From Christensenella sp. UBA1385 (lineage in GTDB: Bacteria > Bacillota > Clostridia > Christensenellales > Aristaeellaceae), in the NCBI GenBank assembly GCA_002305755.1, contig DBQV01000009.1, positions 1 through 38,508 of the forward strand: a stretch of 38,508 nucleotides of DNA. The letters are read 5' to 3'. A program made the translations under genes and the position numbers. Below are positions 7,890 through 16,283 of this stretch, piece after piece. How positions within the stretch are numbered: position 1 is the first letter of the stretch; each line of letters starts with the position of its first letter. The notes below the pieces were generated by a model. It searched no databases and was not told where the DNA came from. It saw only the letters and a list, made by a program, of their open reading frames with translations.

Positions 7890-8645
7890 ATGGAAAAAAA
7901 GTTCTATCATATTGATCTATGTCAAGGGGAGGTGGGGCGGTATGTTCTTCTTCCCGGTGATCCCGGGCGCGTGGAGCTGATCGCGCAGCGCTTTGATCAT
8001 CCCCGACTGGTTGCCGATCACCGTGAGTATAAAACCATGACCGGCATGCTTGACGGCGTTCCCGTCTCCGTCACTTCCACCGGGATTGGCGGGCCCTCCA
8101 CAGCCATCGCAGTCGAGGAACTGCACATGGCCGGTGCCGATACCTTTATCCGCGTAGGAACCTGTGGCGGTATGCAGCCTCAGATCATTCCCGGTGACAT
8201 TGTGGTAGCTACCGCTGCCATTCGCGCAGAAGGCACATCAAAAGAATATATGCCCATTGAATTTCCTGCCGTTCCCGATTTTTCAGTGCTGTCCTGTTTG
8301 GCAGAAGCCGCCAGAGAGTTGGGAAATCATCATATAGGCATCGTGCAGTGTAAGGATTCTTTTTACGGTCAGCACGAAGCGGGACGAATGCCCGTGCGAA
8401 ATCTGCTTCAAAACAACTGGCAGGCATGGATAGAAGGCGGCTGTATGGCCTCGGAAATGGAATCCGCTGCCTTGTTCGTTATTTCCAGTGTCCTGCGCTG
8501 CCGTGCAGGCAGCGTTCACCTCTGTCTGGGCAATATTGAACGCGATAAACAGGGCCTTCCCAATCCGCCCGTAGATCATCAGGAAAAGGCCATCAATGCG
8601 GCTATCCTGGCGCTGAGAAAGCTGATCCGGATCGATCAAGGCTAA
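7890..8645 (+). CDS. udp: Uridine phosphorylase
   Basis: The 251-residue protein belongs to the hexameric PNP/UDP phosphorylase family 1, which cleaves uridine with phosphate to uracil and ribose-1-phosphate. Visible motifs are LPGDPGRVE (phosphate site), STGIGGPSTAIAVEEL, RVGTCGGMQ, and MASEMESAALF (nucleoside and ribose binding). Length is normal for the family. An AAGGAGG precedes the ATG by 10 nt. It stands alone on the plus strand behind a candidate repressor operator. The deoB and punA genes at 16.3-18.3 kb would process the purine side and the pentose phosphate, so nucleoside salvage is split over two loci here. Confidence 0.85.
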   Translation: MEKKFYHIDLCQGEVGRYVLLPGDPGRVELIAQRFDHPRLVADHREYKTMTGMLDGVPVSVTSTGIGGPSTAIAVEELHMAGADTFIRVGTCGGMQPQIIPGDIVVATAAIRAEGTSKEYMPIEFPAVPDFSVLSCLAEAARELGNHHIGIVQCKDSFYGQHEAGRMPVRNLLQNNWQAWIEGGCMASEMESAALFVISSVLRCRAGSVHLCLGNIERDKQGLPNPPVDHQEKAINAAILALRKLIRIDQG

Positions 8646-8734
8646 GTTTTGAAGGCTTGTCGGTGTTAGATAAGCCAAAAACCCACATACGAATTAATTC
8701 AACCAAAACACAACAAAAACCGGCTCTAAGTTCG

Positions 8735-9871
8735 TCATGCCCGTAGCGGCGCCGGCGTCACATTCCCCAGAATAACAGGCTTTGAGGCCCCCGTCGCCCC
8801 GGGCAGGTTGGAGGGCCTGCCCGCCACCGTCTCATGCGCCAGCAGCGCGAAGGCTACGGCCTCCTTGGCGTCAGAGCTGAAACCCAGATCTTCCTGCGTC
8901 AGCACCTCACACTCGGGCAGCAGCGCAGCGATGTCCCGGCGCAGAGTCAGATTGTGCGCGCCACCGCCAGAAAGGATCACCTCGCGGACCGGGCAGCGCG
9001 GAAAGACAAAGGCCCGATAGCTGTATTCGATGCAGGCAGCCGTGTAGCGGGTGGCGGTGGCGATGAAATCCTGCGGGGAAAGATCGGGCCGGGAGCGCAG
9101 TGCGCCGTTCACGAACTGCTGCCCGTAAAGCTCCCTCCCCGTGGCCTTGGGCGGGGCTTTTTGCACGAAGGGCAGCGCCATCCATTCGCGCAGCAGCTCT
9201 TCATCCGCCCGGCCGCGCGCCGCGATGCGGCCGTCCTCATCATACTCCAGGCCGAAAAAATGCTTCGTCAGCGCGTTGATGATCATGTTGCCGGGACCGG
9301 TATCAAAGGCAAAGACCCCGTCCATGCCGCAGCCGGCAGGCAGAACGGTCACATTGCCGATGCCGCCGATGTTCTGCAGCGCGCGGTGCCGATCCGAGCG
9401 GTAGAGCAGATATTCCGCGAAGGGTACCAGGGGCGCGCCGCGGCCGCCTGCCGCCATATCCATGGCGCGAAAACCTGAAACCACACGCGCACCCGTCTCG
9501 TAGGCGATCACGGCAGGCTCCCCCAGCTGCAGCGTGGAAGCAAGCCGCCCTCCCTCATCCTCCGGGATGTGGTAGACCGTCTGCCCGTGCGAGCCGATGA
9601 CCTCGACCTCCTCCGGACTGATGCCCGCCCGGCGGCAGAGCTCCAAAGCCGCCGCGGCGAACCAGCGTCCCAGCTCCACGTTCAGGCTGCAGGCAAGGTC
9701 AATGCTGCTGCGCTCGGGCGAACAGCAGTCCAGCACGCGCTGCCTGAGACCCTCCTCCATGGGCAGGGTGACGAAGTGCAGCTGTCTGACCTTCTCCCCT
9801 TCTATGGCGATCAGCGCCGCGTCGCAGCCGTCCAGCGAGGTGCCGCTTATGAGGCCGATAGCATAGACCAT
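8735..9871 (-). CDS. anmK: Anhydro-N-acetylmuramic acid kinase
   Basis: The 378-residue sugar kinase of the ASKHA fold hydrolyses and phosphorylates anhydro-MurNAc, a cell-wall turnover product, to MurNAc-6-phosphate. The family signature GLISGTSLDGCDAALI is at the N-terminus, followed by GSHGQTVYH, NIGGIGNVT, FDTGPGNMIIN and the late SGGGAHN. I choose ATG at 9871, the start of MVYAIGLISGTS, because AGGGAGG lies just upstream; the frame remains open for 12 more codons. No murQ or N-acetylmuramate transporter is adjacent, although a MurR/RpiR-family regulator lies at 27.8 kb. Convergent with udp and divergent from ferritin. Confidence 0.9.
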   Translation of the reverse strand: MVYAIGLISGTSLDGCDAALIAIEGEKVRQLHFVTLPMEEGLRQRVLDCCSPERSSIDLACSLNVELGRWFAAAALELCRRAGISPEEVEVIGSHGQTVYHIPEDEGGRLASTLQLGEPAVIAYETGARVVSGFRAMDMAAGGRGAPLVPFAEYLLYRSDRHRALQNIGGIGNVTVLPAGCGMDGVFAFDTGPGNMIINALTKHFFGLEYDEDGRIAARGRADEELLREWMALPFVQKAPPKATGRELYGQQFVNGALRSRPDLSPQDFIATATRYTAACIEYSYRAFVFPRCPVREVILSGGGAHNLTLRRDIAALLPECEVLTQEDLGFSSDAKEAVAFALLAHETVAGRPSNLPGATGASKPVILGNVTPAPLRA

Positions 9872-9966
9872 GCCGCGCCCTCCCTTCCGCCGTTTTCTTC
9901 GGTTCAAATCCTATCACAGAGGCCGCCGCGCCGCAAGAAAAAGGGTTTCGCGCGGCCAAAACAGGG

Positions 9967-9972
9967 TATACT
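9967..9972 (+). promoter_or_regulatory. Possible -10 box for ferritin
   Basis: TATACT lies 51 nt upstream of the ferritin ATG. No clear -35 hexamer is visible, so the assignment is weak. Confidence 0.3.
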
Positions 9973-10022
9973 CCGGCATAAGGGGAAGGCCCCTGCACGG
10001 ATGAGAAACAAAGGAGAAGCGT

Positions 10023-10535
10023 ATGAAACAAACCATTGCCCAGATGCTGTCCAAGCAAGTAAACAAGGAACTGTATTCCGCCTACCTGTACCTTGAGTTC
10101 CATAACATACTGAATGATCGCGGCCTGCAGGGCTTCGCCCACTGGTATATGATCCAGGCGCAGGAGGAGCGCGACCACGCGATGCTCTTCTACAACTATC
10201 TGCACCACAACAACCAGAAAGTCACTTTGGAAGCCGTTGAGAAACCCGAAACAAAGGCAGACACCGTGCTGCAGGTGCTCGAGGCCGCGCTGGCGCACGA
10301 GCAGTACGTCACCGAATCCATCAATGACATCTATGAAGTGGCGCTCCGGGAGAAGGACTACCGCACCAAAGAGTTCCTCGACTGGTTCGTGAAGGAGCAG
10401 GGCGAGGAGGAGAACAACGCGCAGGGCCTGATCGACAAGGTGAAGCTGCTGGGCGAAGATCCCAAGAACATGTACCTGCTGGATCAGGAGCTGGCTGCCC
10501 GCGTGTACAACGCGCCCAGCCTGGTCGTCGGCTGA
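10023..10535 (+). CDS. ftnA: Bacterial non-haem ferritin
   Basis: The 170-residue four-helix ferritin stores iron as a ferric mineral inside a 24-subunit shell and oxidises Fe(II) at a di-iron centre. Ligand positions are visible: Glu17 in NKELYSAYLYLEF, the EERDHAMLF helix (Glu and His), Glu near EQYVTESI, and the EQGEEE segment with the third-site acids. Length and the absence of a haem-site Met pattern fit the bacterial FtnA class rather than bacterioferritin or Dps. AAAGGAG precedes the ATG by 6 nt. It is a single-gene unit closed by a terminator. No Fur box was recognised. Confidence 0.92.
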   Translation: MKQTIAQMLSKQVNKELYSAYLYLEFHNILNDRGLQGFAHWYMIQAQEERDHAMLFYNYLHHNNQKVTLEAVEKPETKADTVLQVLEAALAHEQYVTESINDIYEVALREKDYRTKEFLDWFVKEQGEEENNAQGLIDKVKLLGEDPKNMYLLDQELAARVYNAPSLVVG

Positions 10536-10553
10536 TCATTTCACTTCACTTTT

Positions 10554-10583
10554 CGCCTCCTGCCGTCCGGCAGGGGGCGTTTA
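10554..10583 (+). terminator. Rho-independent terminator after ferritin
   Basis: CGCCTCCTGCC and GGCAGGGGGCG pair around a GTCC loop, followed by TTTATCG, 18 nt after the ferritin stop. The PBP gene ends convergently 14 nt further on. Confidence 0.7.
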
Positions 10584-10596
10584 TCGTTCCGGCGCA

Positions 10597-13341
10597 TTAT
10601 TGCGCCGCGGCCATGGCCTGCGTCAGGCGGATCATGGCGTCGATCAGGTTGGAGGCGTAGGGATCTGCGGCCAGTATGGCGTTCAGATCGCTGATGGCGC
10701 TCTGCAGCTCATAAAAAGCGGGATGATCCGGGCTGAGCGATTCCAGCTGCCTTGAGGCAGAGGAGAGCAAGGTCTGCGCGTCGTCCGCCAGCGCAGCCTG
10801 CGCTGCATAGTCGCCTTCGGTCTGCCATTCCCCCTCCGCCGGCTGGGTGACCGCAGGCTCCGTGTATTCGGTATGGTAGGTGCAAAGCTGTCCGCCGCCG
10901 GTGACGGACCGCCCGAGATAGTCAAACAGTACGCCCTCGTATTCGGTGCCGAGGAAACGGGCCAGGGGATGCCCCTGCGGCAGCAATACCACGCCCCGCA
11001 GGCTCTGTCGCTCGATCGGGCAGTAGGGTCCCGCCTGCATCCCGGAATCCTCACAGATGGTCATCACCTGATGCATCTGACATGAGACGGTGGGCGCAGT
11101 GCCCTGCCGCCACCAGTCCGTCACCACGCCGTAGCCCATGGCGTCATTGCGGCAGGCATCGGTGGCCAGCTGGCCGGAGACCAGGCAGGTGGTGGCCTGC
11201 ACAAGGCCGTAATCGGAGGCGCTGCCCGGCAGAATGTCCTGATTGGCCAAGCCCTTTTTGCTGTGGATCTCCTGCATGAAGGCCTTCCACAGCTTGGCGG
11301 CGGTGGAGCCGCCCGTCGCCTTGGACGTGAGGGGTTTGTAGTTGTCGTGACCGATCCAAACGGCGGCCGAATACCAGCCCGTCATGCCGCTGAAGAACAC
11401 CCCGCGCTGTTCGGAGTTGGTGCCCGTCTTGCCGGCCACGGTCTGTCCGCTGATCTTGGCCGCGGTGCCCGTGCCCTTGGCCACAGCATCCTTCATCATG
11501 TCCACGGTCAGCCAGGCAGTGGAAGGCTCAAACACCTTGCGCTGCGTCTGCCGCTGGTGCGCGTCATAGATCACCCTGCCTTCGCTGTCCGTGATGCCCA
11601 GAAAGCTGATAGGCTTCTGGTAAACGCCGCCGTTGCCCAGCACACCGAAGGCCGTGGCCATCTCCACCACCGAGATGCCGGAGGAGCCAAGCGCCAGGCC
11701 GAAGGGCGTCTTGTTGATATGCTTTTCGCTGACGCCCAGGCGCAGCAGGAAGTCCGCCGAGCGGTCCACGCCCACATAGCTCATCAGCGCCTGCGCGGTG
11801 GCCGTGTTGTCCGATTTCATCAGGGCGGTGCGCAGGGTCTCGGGCCCGCGGTAGCTGGAGCCGCCATAGTTCTGCGGCCAGCTGTCCTGGCCGCCGGAGC
11901 CGCGCCAGCCCTCAATCGGCAGGGGCATGTTGTAAACCACCGAGGCAGGGCCCGCGCCCATTTCGATGGCGGGCGCGAAAACGGCGATGGGCTTGATGGC
12001 GGAGCCGACAGGCATGTTCATATCGGTAGCGCGGTTCAGCGTCAGGCGGCGCGTGGGCTCAGTCCGGCTGCCCACGATGGCCTTGAGCTCGCCCGTCCTG
12101 TAGTCGATCACGGCGGCAGCGGCCTGCGGCTGCACCACTTCGTCATAGGTGCCGTCGCTGTTGCGGGCGCGGTAGACGCTGTCGGCCGGGTCGCGCAGGG
12201 CAGGGTAGTCGTCATAGTTGTAGAGCGTCTGCTCCACGGTCTTCTGGATGTCGGTATCAAGCGCCAGGTAAATCTTATAGCCGCCGGTGCGCAGCTTTTT
12301 CTCCATGGCCGCGCGGTTCTGCGAGGTGTTTTCAAGCCCGTTGACCTCCAGCAGGGCCTGGATCACATCCCTGATGGCATACTCCACATAGTGCACATAA
12401 GGGTAGAGCTCCTGCGTCTTGGGAGACTCCCTGAGCACCGTGGCCGTGGCCGGGTCCAGCGCCGCCATGTACTCAGCATGGGTGATGAACTGGTTTTCAT
12501 ACATCATGCGCAGCACATAGTTGGTGCGGTTGTTGGTGATGGCGGGATAGTCCCTGCCCTCGGCGCTGCGCTGATAGAAGTTGCGACGGGCGTTATAGTA
12601 GTAAGGGTTGGTGGTCATTCCGGCCAGCATGGCGCACTCGCGCAGCGTGAGCTGGTAAAGCTCCTTGCCGAAGTATCCCTCGGCGGCCACCTGCACACCG
12701 TAGTAGTTTTCACCCAGATAGATGGTGTTCAGGTAGGCTTCCAGGATCTCGTCCTTGCTGTATTCCCGCTCCAGCTGCATGGCCAGATAGGCTTCCTGAA
12801 TCTTGCGCTTGTAGCTCATCTCATTGGTGAGCACGGTATTCTTGATCAGCTGCTGGGTGATGGTGGAGCCTCCCTGCTGGGAGCCGGAAAGAAAGTTGGT
12901 GACAAAGGCGCCGATGATGCGCTTGATATCCACGCCGTGGTGGGCATAAAAGCGCGCGTCCTCTACCGCCACGAAGGCGTTGCGAAGGCGCTGGGGCATG
13001 GCCGCGATGGAGACCATCACGCGGTTCTCAGTGCCCTTGTAATCGGTGATCAGATTCCCATTTGCATCGTAAAAAAAGCTGGTCTGCGCCTGTTCGTCGA
13101 TTTTCTGTATGTCAAGCGTCGGCGAGGTCTCCACATAGGCCTTTCCGATGCCCACAACCGCGCCTACACCCGCCAGGGCGAAGATGAGCATAAAAATGAG
13201 CAGCAGCCGAAAAGCATTCACGATCACGGAGAGCGCGAAGCTCGGCTTTCGCATGCGGCGCTTGAAGAGGCTGTGTTTCAGCGGCCTTGGCTCCTCCCCG
13301 TACAGGGGCTGATCAGAAGGCCCATCAAAGCGGTCGTTCAT
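10597..13341 (-). CDS. Class A penicillin-binding protein (bifunctional transglycosylase/transpeptidase)
   Basis: The 914-residue protein polymerises and cross-links peptidoglycan at the outer face of the membrane. A basic cytoplasmic tail and one transmembrane helix (about 36-66) precede a GT51 domain with EDARFYAHHG (catalytic Glu127) and GGSTITQQLIKN. The transpeptidase domain has the nucleophile motif GSAIK (Ser near 447), SDN (near 510) and KTGTN (Lys638). The tail after about 700 contains several Cys (ATTCLVSGQLATDAC, MTICEDSG, YCPIE, LCTYH) and an acidic/Ala-rich end without PASTA repeats. GGAGG lies 6 nt before the ATG. Single-gene unit with an extended -10 promoter. Confidence 0.92.
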   Translation of the reverse strand: MNDRFDGPSDQPLYGEEPRPLKHSLFKRRMRKPSFALSVIVNAFRLLLIFMLIFALAGVGAVVGIGKAYVETSPTLDIQKIDEQAQTSFFYDANGNLITDYKGTENRVMVSIAAMPQRLRNAFVAVEDARFYAHHGVDIKRIIGAFVTNFLSGSQQGGSTITQQLIKNTVLTNEMSYKRKIQEAYLAMQLEREYSKDEILEAYLNTIYLGENYYGVQVAAEGYFGKELYQLTLRECAMLAGMTTNPYYYNARRNFYQRSAEGRDYPAITNNRTNYVLRMMYENQFITHAEYMAALDPATATVLRESPKTQELYPYVHYVEYAIRDVIQALLEVNGLENTSQNRAAMEKKLRTGGYKIYLALDTDIQKTVEQTLYNYDDYPALRDPADSVYRARNSDGTYDEVVQPQAAAAVIDYRTGELKAIVGSRTEPTRRLTLNRATDMNMPVGSAIKPIAVFAPAIEMGAGPASVVYNMPLPIEGWRGSGGQDSWPQNYGGSSYRGPETLRTALMKSDNTATAQALMSYVGVDRSADFLLRLGVSEKHINKTPFGLALGSSGISVVEMATAFGVLGNGGVYQKPISFLGITDSEGRVIYDAHQRQTQRKVFEPSTAWLTVDMMKDAVAKGTGTAAKISGQTVAGKTGTNSEQRGVFFSGMTGWYSAAVWIGHDNYKPLTSKATGGSTAAKLWKAFMQEIHSKKGLANQDILPGSASDYGLVQATTCLVSGQLATDACRNDAMGYGVVTDWWRQGTAPTVSCQMHQVMTICEDSGMQAGPYCPIERQSLRGVVLLPQGHPLARFLGTEYEGVLFDYLGRSVTGGGQLCTYHTEYTEPAVTQPAEGEWQTEGDYAAQAALADDAQTLLSSASRQLESLSPDHPAFYELQSAISDLNAILAADPYASNLIDAMIRLTQAMAAAQ

Positions 13342-13379
13342 ATCTATCCTCCATCGCGGCAGGCATACGCCGCAGACAC

Positions 13380-13388
13380 ATTATAGCA
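13380..13388 (-). promoter_or_regulatory. Extended -10 promoter of the PBP gene
   Basis: TGCTATAAT on the minus strand is an extended -10 element (TGnTATAAT) 39 nt upstream of the PBP ATG. No -35 match is evident, as expected for this promoter class. Confidence 0.55.
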
Positions 13389-13490
13389 TATCGCGGCAGA
13401 GATCCGCCTCCGTTCCCCGACGGCGGCGGCCCATTTTTGAAAAAATGTTACAAATATGATTCATTATTGTAATAAAACCCTCCGATTTGC

Positions 13491-13519
13491 TTGACACTCC
13501 TTAGGATTTACCATAAAAT
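13491..13519 (+). promoter_or_regulatory. Consensus promoter of the Ig-repeat membrane protein
   Basis: TTGACA (13491-13496, perfect) and TAAAAT (13514-13519) are separated by exactly 17 bp. The predicted transcript start is about 60 nt before the chosen TTG start. Confidence 0.75.
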
Positions 13520-13583
13520 GCTCTTGTGCAACCTCGGAAATATCGTCCGCAGCGCAGCATGCGCCGGAAGGAGGGGACGGGCT

Positions 13584-15545
13584 TTGAAATCTGCCCACAA
13601 CCACATGCGAAAAATCGTTTTTGCCATCTCGGCCCTCATGGTGCTGATCGCCCTCAGCCTGGGGGCTCAGGCGCTGACGGATGCAAGCGCCATCGGCTTT
13701 GAGCTGAGCATCGACCCCACCACGCTCTCAGCGCCGGGCGAGGTGACGGTGAAGGCCACGGTGACCAACAAGGGCACCGAGGATATCACCGTGCCGATGA
13801 CCCTCTACGACGCGGATGAGAAAATCGTTTCGGCCGCCTTTGACGGCGGCGTGCTGAGCCAGCTCAAGGCGGGCGAGAGCGCCAGCTACAGCGGCAAGTG
13901 GACGGTGAGCCAGAAGCATCTGGACGCCGGCAAGTTCAGCTTCAACCTGCGTCTCAACACCACCGATGCTTCCGGCGCCATCGCGCAGGTGAGCATCCCG
14001 GCCTCCGCCTCCGTGGTCTTTCAGGGCGAAAAGGTAGACCTGAGCGTTCATCGCACCATCGTGCCCGAGGTGATCCGCACGGGCGACACCGTGAAGGTGA
14101 CCTATGAGCTGGTCAACAACGGCACGGTCAAGCTGACGGACATCCTGGTCAAGGAGAATTCCCTGATCTCCACCCGCACCCAGAGCGTCAAGACGCTGGA
14201 AGCGGGTAAATCCGCTACGCTGATCTTTGAAAAGAAAGCCGGCAGCACCGGCCTTGAGAGCAGCGCCGTGATCACCTATTACCGCGAGGGTTCCAAGACC
14301 CAGCTGCGCGAGACGGTGGATACGACAGCCATCCCGATCGCCAAGCCCGGCTTCTCCGCCGCGCTGGAAGCCGATAAGACTTCCGTCAACGTGGGCGAAA
14401 AGGTGACGCTGACGCTCACCCTCAAAAACGACGGCAACATCAGTTACAGCAACATCAAGGTGACGGACCCCCGCCTGGGTGAGGTGTTCACGGGGCTGAG
14501 CCTTGCCGCGGGCGAGACGCTGACCCAGACCAAAGAGATCACCATGAACGTGCCCACCACCTTCCGATTTGCGATCTCCCTGTCAGACAACACAGGCGTA
14601 ACGCAGACGCAGACCACCAACGAGGTCAAGGTGTCCGCCTACGCGGAGGGGCAGATGATGCGCCTCAACGCCCAGTTGAGCGCTGACCGCGAAGCGGTGG
14701 AAAGCCTGCCCGGCTTCGTGCGCATGACCATCACCATCACCAACGACAGCAACGCCAAGGCCACGCCGGTCAACCTCTACCACGGCGGCAAGCAGATCGC
14801 CTCCATCGCCGAGCTGGCCCCCGGCCAGACGACGACCGTGACGCGCGAATTCAATATCTCCCAGGCGGGCAAGTTCCGCTTTGAAGTGCGCACGGTAGAC
14901 GTGCTCAATAACACCGTTTCTTTCGATACCAACGAGATCAGCATCGCCTACACCCCGCCGACGCCGGCCCCCACCGTGGTGGCTGTGGCTACGGTGCCGC
15001 CGGTAGTCACTTACAGCCCCATCCCCGTCGGCGCGGACGACAGCACGCTGGCCAAGGGCAAAAACGCGCTGTTCATCCTCACCTGGGTGGTGGGCGTGCT
15101 GCTGGCCGCGGGTCTTGTTCTCTTCGCGATCAGTTCGCTGATGCGCGCCAGGGCCCGCCGGCAGTCCGAGGGCGCCTACGACCACCTGGAGCTGGAACCC
15201 AGGCGCGATTACGCCGACCCGGAGACCTATCAGAAAGACCAGGCGGGCGCCTCCGCCGAAGAAACGCCCCTCTCCCCGTCTGTCAAGACGGAGGAGGCAG
15301 AGCTGCCCCACCACAAGTATCTGGATGACAAAACGCCGCTGCAGGCTTCTCAAACGGCGGACGCGCCAGATGATCCCGAGGAAGTAAACGCCAAAGACGA
15401 GGCCAGGGAGGAAGATCCTGTCTCTGACGAGGGCGGCTACCGCCTGACACGTGACAGCGCCGGAGAAACTGCGCCCGCGCCCGCGCAGCGCAGGCCCCGC
15501 CGCCGCGCGGCGAGGAACCGCCCGCAGCCGGAAGACGAAGAATAA
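13584..15545 (+). CDS. Membrane-anchored protein with CARDB/DUF11-like Ig repeats and a charged cytoplasmic tail
   Basis: I choose TTG at 13584 because AGGAGG sits 9-10 nt upstream and the frame further upstream overlaps the promoter; ATG at 13605 is the alternative. The 653-residue product has a signal peptide (MRKIVFAISALM...AQA) and about four Ig-like repeats of roughly 100-120 residues, each with a VNVGEKVTLTLTLKNDG-like strand and an L-AGES/AGQT turn. A Pro/Thr/Val-rich linker follows, then one transmembrane helix (ALFILTWVVGVLLAAG...), and about 130 cytoplasmic residues that are acidic and end in an Arg-rich RRPRRRAARNR block. No enzyme motif or sortase signal was found. The repeats resemble CARDB and DUF11 adhesion or scaffold modules. 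Function unknown. Confidence 0.8.
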   Translation: MKSAHNHMRKIVFAISALMVLIALSLGAQALTDASAIGFELSIDPTTLSAPGEVTVKATVTNKGTEDITVPMTLYDADEKIVSAAFDGGVLSQLKAGESASYSGKWTVSQKHLDAGKFSFNLRLNTTDASGAIAQVSIPASASVVFQGEKVDLSVHRTIVPEVIRTGDTVKVTYELVNNGTVKLTDILVKENSLISTRTQSVKTLEAGKSATLIFEKKAGSTGLESSAVITYYREGSKTQLRETVDTTAIPIAKPGFSAALEADKTSVNVGEKVTLTLTLKNDGNISYSNIKVTDPRLGEVFTGLSLAAGETLTQTKEITMNVPTTFRFAISLSDNTGVTQTQTTNEVKVSAYAEGQMMRLNAQLSADREAVESLPGFVRMTITITNDSNAKATPVNLYHGGKQIASIAELAPGQTTTVTREFNISQAGKFRFEVRTVDVLNNTVSFDTNEISIAYTPPTPAPTVVAVATVPPVVTYSPIPVGADDSTLAKGKNALFILTWVVGVLLAAGLVLFAISSLMRARARRQSEGAYDHLELEPRRDYADPETYQKDQAGASAEETPLSPSVKTEEAELPHHKYLDDKTPLQASQTADAPDDPEEVNAKDEAREEDPVSDEGGYRLTRDSAGETAPAPAQRRPRRRAARNRPQPEDEE

Positions 15546-15702
15546 TACTGAACGAAAGCATTAGTACGCTGATAGACGAAGGACTGTTTCGTTTTGCGAA
15601 GTAGCACAAAGAAGGCCCGGGGCGCTACGCTGTCTGAACGAAACAACGCAATAGCGGAAAAGAACGAGCCTGAATAAAGCCAAAAGATAGTCAAGCATAA
15701 GG

Positions 15703-15742
15703 AAAGAGGCTGTCGCAAAACAGGAATTGCGGTAGCCTCTTT
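15703..15742 (+). terminator. Long hairpin, terminator or insertion-sequence end
   Basis: AAAGAGGCT (15703-15711) pairs with AGCCTCTTT (15734-15742), and the inner CGCAA pairs with TTGCG, leaving a short loop. The A-flanked stem ends in a T-run on both strands, so it could terminate in both directions. It lies 158 nt after the Ig-repeat gene stop, which is far for a simple terminator. Confidence 0.5.
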
Positions 15743-15880
15743 GTTATATTGAGATTCTTATGAATCAGGCAAGTTGTATTAACTTAAAACGTTAACGCAT
15801 CTATTATCCATTTGCAATGGGTGATGGATGAAACACGTTTGGCATCCTCTGCCAAGGGTTATAGGCAAAAAATGTGTCTG

Positions 15881-15925
15881 AAAAGTGCGATATCCTCAGT
15901 AATATCAAGGGGATGTTGCACTTTT
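15881..15925. repeat. Imperfect inverted repeat in the intergenic spacer
   Basis: AAAAGTGC (15881-15888) and GCACTTTT (15918-15925) are perfect 8-bp arms, with a second ATCC/GGAT pairing inside after a 3-nt internal loop. It may be a structured RNA or a mobile-element remnant; no consensus was recognised. Confidence 0.35.
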
Positions 15926-16283
15926 AAGGGCCAGTAATCGCTTATACGCATGTACAGGGTGTGCCTTCTTTTGAGCAGCAAGTATTTCTCCCTTTTCCGC
16001 TTCGCTAAACTTGATACCTTTTCTTTCCATGCGTCCCGCCTGATTTCTCTGATCCCGGCCCAGCCTTGCCCATATCGGACAAAGTGAAGCACTTCAGATT
16101 CAGTTTTTAAGCAGTCGCCCTTGTCTTCGGCGCCGTTCTTCCCACTTCTTTGCGGTGTGGCACTCTCACCTTTTTGATAAGTACGCCGTCAAGCGCATAC
16201 ATCCAAATCGCCAAGGATTTTCACCCGTGACGTTTTTTCGTTTACGAGCCTTTAATGGCAATCCCTGGAGGTTGATGGACAGA

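Larger units (their letters stand above)
15546..16283. other. 0.74-kb non-coding, AT-richer spacer with hairpins
   Basis: The spacer between two convergent genes holds no convincing gene. Short open stretches exist: a minus-strand frame at 15859-16092 with a GTG start, and a plus-strand stretch near 15600-15675. They lack a clear ribosome site and recognisable motifs. Base composition is visibly lower in GC than on either side. Two long imperfect hairpins (15703-15742 and 15881-15925) are present, the first with a GAGGCTGTCGCAA edge that resembles ends of Firmicute insertion sequences. The most likely content is the eroded remains of a mobile element. Confidence 0.4.

Noticed and set aside
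11263..13386. Plus-strand ORF of 707 codons opposite the PBP gene
   Set aside because: It is antisense to a clear class A PBP; high GC at third codon positions opens the opposite frame. Composition is Gly/His/Val/Arg-rich without any domain.
15859..16092. Minus-strand ORF of 77 codons in the spacer
   Set aside because: GTG start without a convincing ribosome site, no recognised motif; kept only as part of the spacer description as possible debris.
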